The translations under genes and the position numbers were made by a program. Of a stretch of 64,000 bases of DNA, positions 46,181-55,119 are shown piece by piece. Numbering within the stretch: position 1 is the first letter of the stretch; every line of letters starts with the position of its first letter. The DNA is taken from positions 992,001 to 1,056,000 of the forward strand of contig NZ_CP134696.1 in the NCBI RefSeq assembly GCF_031851795.1, in the 5' to 3' direction. The notes under the pieces were generated by a model that saw only the letters and a program-made list of their open reading frames with translations, did no database searches and was not told the origin of the DNA. The stretch is from Pontibacter sp. G13 (lineage in GTDB: Bacteria; Bacteroidota; Bacteroidia; J057).

Positions 46181-47500
46181 TCAATCCTCCTCGTAGCCGC
46201 CACAATGGACATTCATGAATTCGATGGCATCCTTGCGGTCTTCTCCTTCCAGACCAAAGCTGAGGGATTGGCGGACTGCCTCACATGCTTCGTCCTTTTT
46301 GCCCTGCTTCTCAAATACTCTGCCACGATAATAGTATGACAGTGCCGTGAGTGCATTGACGGCCAAAGCATCGTCGATATAGTCCAGCGCCTGCGCATAC
46401 TGTTCTTCCTGATAGGCACAGAAAGCCAATCGATTGAAGGCCGCAATTCTCAGTGGCGTGGTACGAGTCTCTTCGGCCACTTTTTTCAGATCGACCATCG
46501 CTCCCTGATAATCGCCCGCGTCGGACTTGTAATAGCCGCGACTGTAGTAGAGCAATCGGTCTTCAGGATGGCATTCGATGAGTCCGTCGTAGATCTTCAC
46601 CAACTCCTGGGAGTTCTTCTCGACAAGTCCGATATCCGCGAGCAGTGGATACATGTCGCACTTGCTATCGGGCTCATGTTCGAGGACCCAGTTGTAGTCG
46701 CGCTTGGCCGCTTCGTTATCGCCATTGAGGAAATGTGCATACCCGCGCTGGACGTAGACTTGGGAGAGGATGGACTGTGCCAAGGTATCTGTGGCTTTCA
46801 TGTCCTCATACGTCTTGATCGCAGCGTCAAAATCGGCGATGGCCTTGGTGTAATCATCCTTTTGGCTATATGCCTTGCCCCGAGAAAATTGCGCATAGAA
46901 GAGGTAAGCATAATCGTCGGGCTTGTTCTTTTTGTTCTTCTTGGGATTGAAGGAAATGGATTCCGTGAAGTCGATGATCGCCTCGTCCCAGAGTCTCAGT
47001 TCGGATTGCTGGATGCCGCGTTTGTGCCAAAGCTTGTAATCTTTGGGGGCTTTTTCCAGCTGGGCGTTCAGTTCCTCGATAGACTTGCGAATCAGATCCT
47101 CTCGGTCCGTCATCATCTTGAAGGAGAACGGAATATTGATCCAGTACATGACAGGATTTCCGCCGAGCATGGCTGGAGTGAACTTGAGGAGGGGAATCTG
47201 ATCTGAAACGGCTTTGGCCAGGCTCGGGTGTACCCGCTTGACGATCTTGTGGTCGGCGGGCATCCCTTTTTGGTTGACGAGCACACGGGCGATGACGACG
47301 CCTTCTATTTGTGAATCTACCGCAGCTTGGGGATAGCCGATCTGTTGGCGGATTTGATCGAGATTGGTAGGAACCGGTTCGGAATCGACAAAGATGAAGT
47401 CATTGATGCCGGGCTTCTCTTCTTGGGCAAATAGATCGGCGGTAGGGATACTTGCCACGAGAAATGACAATAGGCAAGTCAGTAGTGCTGAACGAATCAT
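46181..47500 (-). CDS. TonB-C domain protein with tetratricopeptide repeats
   Basis: The gene encodes 439 residues with a signal peptide (LLTCLLSFLVASIPTADLFA). Residues about 45-130 resemble a TonB C-terminal domain: YPQAAVDSQIEGVVIARVLV, then LAKAVSDQIPLLKFTPAMLGG. The remainder carries TPR-type helix pairs (LWHKRGIQQSELRLWDEAI; YVQRGYAHFLNGDNEAAKRD; YYYRGRVFEKQGKKDEACEA). It has no TonB-style N-terminal transmembrane anchor but a cleavable signal, so it is periplasmic or secreted. It probably scaffolds a protein complex. Partners are unknown. Confidence 0.85.
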   Translation of the reverse strand: MIRSALLTCLLSFLVASIPTADLFAQEEKPGINDFIFVDSEPVPTNLDQIRQQIGYPQAAVDSQIEGVVIARVLVNQKGMPADHKIVKRVHPSLAKAVSDQIPLLKFTPAMLGGNPVMYWINIPFSFKMMTDREDLIRKSIEELNAQLEKAPKDYKLWHKRGIQQSELRLWDEAIIDFTESISFNPKKNKKNKPDDYAYLFYAQFSRGKAYSQKDDYTKAIADFDAAIKTYEDMKATDTLAQSILSQVYVQRGYAHFLNGDNEAAKRDYNWVLEHEPDSKCDMYPLLADIGLVEKNSQELVKIYDGLIECHPEDRLLYYSRGYYKSDAGDYQGAMVDLKKVAEETRTTPLRIAAFNRLAFCAYQEEQYAQALDYIDDALAVNALTALSYYYRGRVFEKQGKKDEACEAVRQSLSFGLEGEDRKDAIEFMNVHCGGYEED

Positions 47501-47635
47501 AGGAGCTGAAATCAGGTTTCGATCATGAAGTTACAAAAATACCACTGAACGCGTCCATCCGCTAGGCAAAGATTGGGGGACAGTATGCGCTTCCTGCGAA
47601 AGATCTGACCGAAAAGCACCAAGAACCCATCATCT

Positions 47636-47883
47636 AGGGTGCGGCTGACTGGTGAGGCGTGAAGGATGGTAACGGCGAGCCCCTCGCATGGCCTGTGTGC
47701 TGGCGGGGCGAGGTCTGAGGGAAACCAGATTCAAATCCAACCACCCCATGATCCGTTCGGGCAAATAATCCCAATTGGCATGATCCCCGAAGACGGAAGC
47801 GACAGCGGACTCGTGGACAGCCTGACCCGGCGACACACATGCCAGGGGAATGCTTGAAATCTCGATGCGCCGGGGCACGCCCA
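47636..47883 (+). repeat. Dispersed repeat, copy B (with internal insertion)
   Basis: The start (GGGTGCGGCTG, GGCGTGAAGGATGG) and end (CAGCCTGACCCGGCGAC, GCGCCGGGGCACGCCC) match copy A at 31597-31759. The middle is different and about 85 bases longer, so this copy contains unrelated sequence between conserved ends. Terminal GGCGTG/CACGCC complementarity is kept. It lies in a gene-free stretch (47501-48047) between convergent transcription ends, with no other gene visible there. Confidence 0.65.
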
Positions 47884-47987
47884 AATCATCCCAAGCCTTC
47901 ATATCCATCCCAAGCTTTCAATTTCCTTTTTATCCGTCAGGGAATCCCCAGACGCTGCTCTATGGACTAGGCAATCCCCTTCTCTCC

Positions 47988-48026
47988 AAAAAGTCGAGGG
48001 CTGAACCACGGTGATTCAGCCCTCGA
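47988..48026 (-). terminator. Terminator after the quinone oxidoreductase gene
   Basis: On the minus strand TCGAGGGCTGAA pairs with TTCAGCCCTCGA across a nine-base loop, followed by CTTTTT. It lies 21 bases after the stop codon. Confidence 0.9.
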
Positions 48027-48047
48027 TGAAAGATGGATTCGATGGAG

Positions 48048-49070
48048 CTACCAAGTGACCACGACCTTACCCATGGATTTGCGAGATTCGAGGAAAGCGT
48101 GCGCTTCGGCGATATCCTCGGCGGGAAATTCCCCTCCCACAACCGGATTGAGGTATCCTTCATCGAGCGCCTGACGCATCCCGGCATTGACGCGCCCCAT
48201 GACATGCGGGCGCTGATCGGCCAAGCGGAGCATATTCACCCCGAGCATCGAGCGACTGTTGCCGAGAAACATCACGGGATGATAGAATCCGAAGCTCAGG
48301 CCCGCCATGATCTTGCCGAAAAAGCCTTTGGCCTCGGTCATGGTGGAACCGCCAAAGCTCAGAATTCGTCCTCCAGCGCCTAGAAGTTTGAACCCTTTCT
48401 TGAGAGTCGCGCCTCCGATCGGATCAAAAATCACGTCAAGTCCCGCTTCTCCCCGAAGCTCGCGAATCACCTGATCAAATTCCGTGCTGCGGTAGTTGAT
48501 CGGATGGTCTACTCCCTGCTCTTTGAGATAGGCCAATTTGGCATCAGATCCTGCCGTCCCGTAAATCACACATCCCACTTGGCGGGCGATCTGGACCAGT
48601 GCCGTCCCTACTCCACCTGCGGCTGCGTGAATCAGCACATGCTCCCCTGCGCGGAGCTGGATCAGATCTTTGGCCATGTACCAAGCGGTGCCATACTGCA
48701 CGGGCAATGCCACGCCCTGGCCGACCGGAAGATCTTCCGGGATGGGCATGAGGACCCGCTGGTCAGCCACGGCAAACTGCGCATATCCGCCAAAGCGGGT
48801 CATGGAAGCTACGCGATCTCCAAGCTGATAGCCTTCCACCTCTGGGCCTAATTCCGAGATCCTGCCGACGACATCATAGCCCAAGACAGATGGCATCGGG
48901 GGCGCATCTCGATAGAGGCCGAGACGGGCCATCACATCGGCGAAGTTCAAGCCAAATCCCTCCACTTCGATCTGGACCTCCCCTGCTTGGGGGAGCGGCT
49001 TGGGCGTTTCGCGGATCTCGAATGCCTCCTTGGGGTCTCCCTGGCGGACGAGAAAGGCAGCTTTCATCAT
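48048..49070 (-). CDS. Zinc-free quinone-oxidoreductase-like MDR protein
   Basis: The gene encodes 340 residues. GFGLNFADVMARLGLY is the quinone oxidoreductase signature and VLIHAAAGGVGTALVQIAR the Rossmann loop for NADPH. The zinc-binding cysteines of alcohol dehydrogenases are absent, as expected for the quinone reductase/VAT1 branch. It probably reduces quinones or related enones in the cytoplasm. It starts with two adjacent ATG codons. No operon partner is present. Confidence 0.92.
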   Translation of the reverse strand: MMKAAFLVRQGDPKEAFEIRETPKPLPQAGEVQIEVEGFGLNFADVMARLGLYRDAPPMPSVLGYDVVGRISELGPEVEGYQLGDRVASMTRFGGYAQFAVADQRVLMPIPEDLPVGQGVALPVQYGTAWYMAKDLIQLRAGEHVLIHAAAGGVGTALVQIARQVGCVIYGTAGSDAKLAYLKEQGVDHPINYRSTEFDQVIRELRGEAGLDVIFDPIGGATLKKGFKLLGAGGRILSFGGSTMTEAKGFFGKIMAGLSFGFYHPVMFLGNSRSMLGVNMLRLADQRPHVMGRVNAGMRQALDEGYLNPVVGGEFPAEDIAEAHAFLESRKSMGKVVVTW

Positions 49071-49559
49071 GGGTCGATCTGTTAGATTTTGTGAAAATTA
49101 CGCACATTTTTCGGTTAGGCTACTACTCAATTTGCGAAGATCCCTTTCCTCCTTGCGAGCAGAAATTCCGAACCTGCATATCTTCTCCCTCAAATCCCTG
49201 TTCTCCAACCTTTAACCCTTTCAATCTGTTCCATCGGCCAATAACTTCGAAACCAGAATATCCTGCATGCATCGAATCATCCAGTTCGGATAGTCGGATA
49301 ATGATCATCGATAAAGCATCAATCGGTTCGATTTTTTGGGATAATTTCCGTTCTTTCGGGCTTTACTTGAAGCCGTTTGGGGGTTTGAGCTTTCAAGCTA
49401 GCGCGATCAAATTGGGTTCTCAACTTACTGTTTCTGCCGGACATCCTGCAAAGATGCCCGACCAGGTAGCCTTTTGAGAATTCCCAAAGAGGGCGTTTGT
49501 GGTACAAGACCATCCCCTTGAGAGGCTTCCATGTTTAGGTCCAGCAAGCAGTAATCAAC
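49071..49559. other. Intergenic region without a recognised gene
   Basis: This 489-base stretch separates the oxidoreductase gene from the divergent DPP-IV-family gene. Only short random frames are present, and no RNA gene, repeat or strong terminator is visible. Promoters for both genes must lie here, but none stands out. Confidence 0.5.
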
Positions 49560-51695
49560 ATGAACTTGTCCTTCCTTCGGCTTATTTTATTATCCCTGTC
49601 GTTATGGGCGCTGACTCCTCTTCAGGCGCAGCAGATCCAACTAGAGGCGGCAGTGACAGGTCAACTTTCCCCCGAGCGACTCCGAAATCTCCAATGGCGC
49701 CCCCAAGGAGACCAGTTTAGCTACATCTCCCCGACCACCCAAAATCTCATGGGCGGTTCCGTCAAAGGGAAAGATCACGCACTGCTCAGCCTATCTGAAC
49801 TCAACGAGCAGATCGGCCGGGAACTCCGATATTTCCCCAACATCCAATGGCTCAACGAAACCTCGTTTTACTTCCCGCTGCGCAATCAGATCTGGATGTA
49901 CGACCTTCAGGGATCGTCAGCCAAGGTGCTCACCGAGTTGCCCGAAGAAGCAGCGAATATCGAATTGGGACCTGACCAATCCGTGGCTTTCACCGTCGAC
50001 TACAATCTGTATGCAGGCGGGGCAGGCACCGCGAATTGGCAGGCCTTGACTGAAGACGGCACCCGGGAAATCGTCTATGGAGAAGCGGTACATCGCAGCG
50101 AATTCGGCATTCGGAAGGGATTGTTCTGGAGCCCGAAAGGCAATTTCCTGGCGTTCTACCGAATGGACCAAACTCCCGTAACGGATTACCCTCGGATCGA
50201 TTACGCCGATACGCCCGCAGACGACAAGCCCATCAAATATCCCATGGCCGGCCAAGCGAGTCATCACGTGACCATCGGCATCTTGAATCTGGCTACCCGC
50301 AACATCCAATACCTTGAGACCGGGACCCCAGAGGACCAATATCTCACCAACATCACGTGGTCTCCCGACGAATCCGAAATCTGGGTGGCTATCCTCAATC
50401 GTGACCAAAACAACCTCGAACTGACGACCTTTGACCCCAAATCCGGCCGGAAGAAAGCGGTCATCCTCAGAGAAACCGACGACAAATATGTCGAACCAGA
50501 ACACGGGCCGATCTTTTTGCCAGAAAGCCCAGACCGATTCATCTGGATGAGCGAGCGCAACGAATTCAACCATCTGTACCTCTACACCAAGCGAGGCAAA
50601 CTGATCAGTCAGCTGACCCACGGCAACTGGATGGTGACGGATTTCCTCGGATTCGATGAAAAGGGCGAATTGGCGTACTTCACCGCTACGGAAGCGAGTC
50701 CGCTGGAAAGTCATGTGTACAGCGTGGACGTGGAGACCGATGAACTCACCAAAATCACCCAAGAGACTGGTACGCATTTTCCATTCCTGTCTGAAGATGG
50801 CAAGTATCTACTCGATATGTGGTCCAGTCGGTCGGTGCCCAGCAAAACGCAGATCATCGACGTGAAGACGGGCGAATGGAAGCGCACCATTCATGAAGCA
50901 CCGAATCCACTTGCGGGTATGGACTTGGGGGAGATGAGCATTTTCCCGCTGAAGGCAGAAAACGGCACCAACCTCTACTGCCGCCTGATCAAACCTGCCA
51001 ATTTCGACGAATCCCAAACTTATCCGGTACTGGTCTATGTCTATGGTGGGCCACATGCCCAACTCGTTCGCGAAAGCTGGCTCGGCGGCGCGCAATTGTT
51101 TCTGCAACACATGGCCCAGAAAGGCTATGTCGTATTCACCTTGGACAATCGCGGTTCGGCAAACCGGGGGCTCGGCTTCGAACAGGCGGTGTTCCGGCAG
51201 TTGGGCGAGGCGGAACTAGCCGACCAACTTGTCGGAGTCGAATACCTCAAAACGCTTCCTTTTGTCGATCCAGATCGTATGGCGGTCTATGGCTGGAGCT
51301 TCGGCGGATTTATGGCCACCAGTCTCATGACACGTCACGCGGGCACCTTTCAAGTCGGTGTAGCGGGCGGTCCAGTGATCGACTGGAGCTTGTATGAAGC
51401 CATGTACACCGAGCGATACATGGACGCCCCCCAGCAGAATCCGACTGGGTACGCCAAAGCCAATCTCCTACAATACGCCGACCAACTCGAAGGCAAGCTC
51501 CTGATGATCCACGGGTTGCAGGACGATGTGGTAGTTCCCCAACATTCCACCCGATTTGTCCGCGAATGCGTCAAGAAGGGCATCCAGCTGGATTATTTCC
51601 CCTACCCTGCTCACCCGCACAATGTCCGCGGCCGTGACCGGGCACACCTCCTGCACAAGGTCAGCGATTACATCGACCTGCACTTGGCACGGTAA
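49560..51695 (+). CDS. Secreted dipeptidyl-peptidase IV-family serine peptidase (S9)
   Basis: The gene encodes 711 residues with a signal peptide (ILLSLSLWALTPLQAQ). The N-terminal two-thirds form the beta-propeller, with HRSEFGIRKGLFWSPKG at the position of the N-terminal-binding Glu loop. The C-terminal alpha/beta hydrolase has the triad Ser580 (GWSFGGF), Asp655 or Asp656 (GLQDDVV) and His696 (RAHLLHK). The family removes N-terminal dipeptides, often X-Pro, in the periplasm or at the surface, where it helps digest peptides. A terminator follows. Confidence 0.94.
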   Translation: MNLSFLRLILLSLSLWALTPLQAQQIQLEAAVTGQLSPERLRNLQWRPQGDQFSYISPTTQNLMGGSVKGKDHALLSLSELNEQIGRELRYFPNIQWLNETSFYFPLRNQIWMYDLQGSSAKVLTELPEEAANIELGPDQSVAFTVDYNLYAGGAGTANWQALTEDGTREIVYGEAVHRSEFGIRKGLFWSPKGNFLAFYRMDQTPVTDYPRIDYADTPADDKPIKYPMAGQASHHVTIGILNLATRNIQYLETGTPEDQYLTNITWSPDESEIWVAILNRDQNNLELTTFDPKSGRKKAVILRETDDKYVEPEHGPIFLPESPDRFIWMSERNEFNHLYLYTKRGKLISQLTHGNWMVTDFLGFDEKGELAYFTATEASPLESHVYSVDVETDELTKITQETGTHFPFLSEDGKYLLDMWSSRSVPSKTQIIDVKTGEWKRTIHEAPNPLAGMDLGEMSIFPLKAENGTNLYCRLIKPANFDESQTYPVLVYVYGGPHAQLVRESWLGGAQLFLQHMAQKGYVVFTLDNRGSANRGLGFEQAVFRQLGEAELADQLVGVEYLKTLPFVDPDRMAVYGWSFGGFMATSLMTRHAGTFQVGVAGGPVIDWSLYEAMYTERYMDAPQQNPTGYAKANLLQYADQLEGKLLMIHGLQDDVVVPQHSTRFVRECVKKGIQLDYFPYPAHPHNVRGRDRAHLLHKVSDYIDLHLAR

Positions 51696-51720
51696 ACTCC
51701 GGCTTGCCAAAAGCATGAAT

Positions 51721-51759
51721 CAGGGCTTTCTCCGGCAGGGGGAAGCCCTGTTCGTTTTT
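51721..51759 (+). terminator. Terminator after the DPP-IV-family gene
   Basis: CAGGGCTT pairs with AAGCCCTG across a 14-base loop, followed by TTCGTTTTTA. It lies 25 bases after the stop codon. Confidence 0.85.
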
Positions 51760-51867
51760 ATGGGACTGGTCCCGGGGTTTCCCTCCCGACCATTGGAGAA
51801 ACGAGCGGGCGGATGAAGGGAGAAACCTGGTTTTTTTGTGGGGGCGAGGCATAGGATTTGGCGGATT

Positions 51868-52009
51868 TGGGCGTGTCCCGGCGTACCTGGCAAAAGGCTT
51901 CCTTTGGGCATCTTGCGCCGGGCCGGGCTGTTCAGTGGTTCGCCTTGCTCCGTCCTCCGCGAGCTCCGGACCGCTCGTGACCTCGCGCACTTACCATCCC
52001 TCACGCGGG
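51868..52009 (-). repeat. Dispersed repeat, copy C (inverted)
   Basis: Read on the minus strand, it begins GCGTGAGGGATGGTAA, has the middle block GGTCCGGAGCTCGCGGAGGA shared with copy A, and ends ACGCCGGGACACGCCC. Compared with copy A, the start is shortened and the CAGCCTGACCC segment is altered to CAGCCCGGCCC. It borders the 116-bp array. Confidence 0.65.
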
Positions 52010-52157
52010 GAATACTCTTTGGCTGAGGCGGATTTCGGCAAATGCTTCGGTCTGTGCATAATCCTGCTCCTGCTCGGTTCCTTGGCATCTTTACCGATCG
52101 CTTCTGGGGCATGTGAGGCGCATGGCATAGACTCCGCGCTCGGGAGATTCCACCTCT

Positions 52158-53322
52158 GCCCCCAACACACAACCCACGGCCGATGGCAGGCTGGAATGAC
52201 GTGATGGCCAGCGGAATACACGTCCTGTAGGGACGACAGATCACAGGCGGGTTTTTCAAAGCCCGGATTTATTGCCCCCAACACACAATCCACGGCCGAT
52301 GGCAGGCTGGATTGACGTGATGGCCAGCAAAATACAAGTCCTGTAGGGACGACAGATCACAGACGGGTTTTTCAAAGCCCGGATTTATTGCCCCCAACAC
52401 ACAACCCTCGGCCGATGGCAGACTGGAATGACGTGATGGCCAGCAAAATACGAGTCCTGTAGGGACGACATCCCACAGGCGGGTTTTTCAAAACCCGGAT
52501 TTATTGCCCCCAACACACAATCCACGGCCGATGGCAGGTTGGAATGACGTGATGGAGAGAAAAATACGAGTCCTGTAGGGACGACAGATCACAGACGGGT
52601 TTTTCAAAGCCCGGATTTATTGCCCCCAACACACAATCCTCGGCCGATGGCAGGCTGGAATGACGTGATGGCCAGCAAAATACAAGTCCTGTAGGGACGA
52701 CATCCCACAGACGGGTTTTTCAAAACCCGGATTTATTGTAGGGACGACAGATCACAGACGGGTTTTTCAAAGCCCGGATTTATTGCCCACAACACACAAT
52801 CCACGGCCGATGGAAGGCTGGAATGAGGTGATGGCCAGCAAAATACGAGTCCTGTAGGGACGACATCCCACAGGCGGGTTTTTTAAAGCCCGGATTTATT
52901 GCCCCCAACACACAACCCTCGGCCGATGGCAGACTGGAATGACGTGATGGCCAGCAAAATACGAGTCCTGTAGGGACGACATCCCACAGGCGGGTTTTTT
53001 AAAGCCCGGATTTATTGTAGGGACGACATCCCACTGGATTGACGTGATGGAGAGAAAAACACAAGTCCTGTAGGGACGACATCCCACAGGCGGGTTTTTC
53101 AAAGCCCGGATTTATTGTAGGGACGACATCCCACAGACGGGTTTTTCAATGCACGATTTATAGCCCCCAACACACAACCCTCGGCCGATGGCAGGCTGGA
53201 ATGACGTGATGGAGAGAAAAATACGAGTCCTGTAGGGACGACAGATCACAGACGGGTTTTTTAAAGCCCGGATTTATTGTAGGGACGACATCCCAAAAAC
53301 GGGTTTTTCAAAGCCCGGATCA
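52158..53322 (+). repeat. Tandem array of about 116-bp units
   Basis: Units begin GCCCCCAACACACAA at 52158, 52274, 52390, 52506, 52622, 52785 and 52901, a spacing of exactly 116 bases for most, and again near 53163. Each carries CGGCCGATGGCAGGCTGG, GACGTGATGG, CCTGTAGGGACGACA and a hairpin CGGGTTTTTCAAAGCCCG. Truncated units of about 47 bases, consisting of the GTAGGGACGACA-plus-hairpin part alone, are inserted at several places (for example between 52622 and 52785). There are no unique spacers, so it is not a CRISPR array. Short frames in it are unlikely to be genes. Confidence 0.85.
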
Positions 53323-53331
53323 TCGGCCATC

Positions 53332-53373
53332 CAAAAATCACCAACGGGCTCCACATCCTAAGATGGAAGCCCG
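53332..53373 (-). terminator. Possible terminator of the leu operon
   Basis: On the minus strand CGGGCTTCCATC pairs imperfectly with GATGTGGAGCCCG, and TTTTT follows some bases later. The position, 37 bases after the leuB stop, fits an operon end, but the stem is imperfect and the T run is delayed. Confidence 0.4.
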
Positions 53374-53409
53374 ATGGCATTCAAATCAAGTAACGTACAG
53401 GTTGATGGC

Positions 53410-54483
53410 TTATACGCCGATGGTTGCACGGATTTGGGAAGCGATGAAATCGCCCACCTCGGTACAACTCAGGCTGCCATTGGCTAGATCTTCCGTGGTC
53501 TTTCCCTCGGCGATGGCGACATCTACCGCAGCGCGGATTGCCTGCCCTTCTGCATGAAGACCGAAAGCCATTTCCAGCATCATCGCAGCCGATAAAATGG
53601 TTGCGATGGGATTGGCGCGGTTTTGCCCCGCAGCTTGTGGATAGGAACCGTGAACAGGCTCGAACAAAGAGGTCTGTTCGCCCACAGATGCAGACGGCAA
53701 TGTCCCCAATGATCCCGTGATCACGGAAGCTTCATCGCTCAGAATGTCCCCAAACAGATTGCCCGTCAAGACCACATCAAAGACCTTGGGATCGCGAATC
53801 AATTGCATGGCGGCATTGTCCACAAACATGGTCTCGAACTCGATGTCGGTCTGCGTTGCGGCATATTCGGTTACCACTTCTCGCCATAGACGCGAAGTCG
53901 CGAGAACATTGGCCTTATCCACGAGGGTGACTTTCTTGCGGCGATTTCGGGCCATTTCGAAAGCTTCCTTGGCCATGCGAAGGATCGTTTCCTTGTCGTA
54001 GACGCACGTATCGAACGCCTGGGTTCCAGCTTCATTTCTGCCCCGCGGCTGTCCGAAATAGATTCCGCTGATCAATTCACGGAGAATCACCAGATCCACG
54101 CCCTGAATCACTTCTGGACGCAAGGGAGAGGCTTCCGCCAATTGGTCCCACGCCTTGACTGGGCGGATATTGGCAAAGAGCCCCAACGCCTTCCGCATCG
54201 CCAATAGCCCCTGTTCCGGGCGGACCTTGGCAGTCGGATCATTGTCATACTTGGGATCGCCGATGGCCCCAAACAAGATGGCATCCGCCTTGACGCAAAG
54301 CGCATGGGTCGCTTCGGGAAATGGATTACCCGTGGCATCGATGGCTGTAGCACCGACCAACCCTGTTTCGTAGGTGAAGGTATGCCCGAATCGCTCGGCG
54401 ACAACCGCCAGCACCTTCTGAGCTTCCTGAATGACTTCCGGGCCGATTCCGTCTCCCGGCAACAATGCGATAGTTGCTTGCAT
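53410..54483 (-). CDS. leuB: 3-isopropylmalate dehydrogenase
   Basis: The ATG at 54483 gives 357 residues (MQATIALLPGDGIGPEVIQE), the standard length; the longer frame only overlaps leuD. Typical features are LLPGDGIGPEV, the Arg/Asp residues of the substrate site (RELISGIYFGQPRG) and GNLFGDILSDEASVITGSLG. It oxidises and decarboxylates 3-isopropylmalate to 2-oxoisocaproate with NAD+. It is the last gene of leuACDB. Confidence 0.97.
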   Translation of the reverse strand: MQATIALLPGDGIGPEVIQEAQKVLAVVAERFGHTFTYETGLVGATAIDATGNPFPEATHALCVKADAILFGAIGDPKYDNDPTAKVRPEQGLLAMRKALGLFANIRPVKAWDQLAEASPLRPEVIQGVDLVILRELISGIYFGQPRGRNEAGTQAFDTCVYDKETILRMAKEAFEMARNRRKKVTLVDKANVLATSRLWREVVTEYAATQTDIEFETMFVDNAAMQLIRDPKVFDVVLTGNLFGDILSDEASVITGSLGTLPSASVGEQTSLFEPVHGSYPQAAGQNRANPIATILSAAMMLEMAFGLHAEGQAIRAAVDVAIAEGKTTEDLANGSLSCTEVGDFIASQIRATIGV

Positions 54484-54512
54484 GAATGTATGCTTTAAAC
54501 AGGTATGTTGGC

Positions 54513-55100
54513 TTAGTTCCTGGCCGATTCGAAGGCCTCGATTTGCGATTTCTGGGAGATCAGGTAATCGATGTCGTCGTACCCGTTTTGCAGGCACATC
54601 TTCTTGTAGGCATTAATCTCAAAGGATTCCACACGCCCCGTGGCCGTCTCCAGAATCTGTTGGCTCTCCAGATCCACCGATACTTGCATCTCTGGATTGG
54701 CTTCAATTTGTTCCAACAAGTGCGCCAAAAATTCCTCCGAAACGGTGATCGGCAACAGCCCATTGTTCAGGGCATTGGACTTGAAGATATCCGCAAAAAA
54801 GCTGGAAACTACTACGCGGAACCCATGATCAAACAGGGCCCAGGCCGCATGTTCTCGGCTACTTCCACATCCGAAATTCTGTCCGGCCACCAATACCTGT
54901 CCGGTGTAGGTCTCATCATTCAGCACAAAATCGAGATTCAATTCATCCTCAGAGTGATATCTCCAGTCGCGAAATAGATTTTCTCCGAATCCTTCTCGGG
55001 TGGTTGCCTTAAGGAATCGCGCAGGAATGATCTGATCGGTGTCTACATGCTCGACCGGCAATGGGACACAGCGGGAGGTCAATTTGTTGATTTTTTCCAT
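54513..55100 (-). CDS. leuD: 3-isopropylmalate dehydratase small subunit
   Basis: The gene encodes 195 residues, a normal length for LeuD. Typical features are [30 protein letters not shown] and the swivel-domain motif [14 protein letters not shown]. With LeuC it isomerises 2- to 3-isopropylmalate. It starts 19 bases after leuC and ends 29 bases before leuB. Confidence 0.97.
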   Translation of the reverse strand: MEKINKLTSRCVPLPVEHVDTDQIIPARFLKATTREGFGENLFRDWRYHSEDELNLDFVLNDETYTGQVLVAGQNFGCGSSREHAAWALFDHGFRVVVSSFFADIFKSNALNNGLLPITVSEEFLAHLLEQIEANPEMQVSVDLESQQILETATGRVESFEINAYKKMCLQNGYDDIDYLISQKSQIEAFESARN

Positions 55101-55119
55101 GTTCTGTGAGCTTGCCGGA

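Noticed and set aside
49917-50777. 286-codon frame opposite the DPP-IV-family gene
   Set aside because: It is a shadow of the real gene on the other strand, with no start context or motifs.
52896-53102. Short open frames within the tandem array, such as 68 codons at 52896-53102
   Set aside because: They repeat with the DNA unit, have no initiation context and code for nothing recognisable.
52158-53322. CRISPR array
   Set aside because: Units are 116 bases with no unique spacers between short repeats, and no cas gene is near; it is an ordinary tandem repeat.
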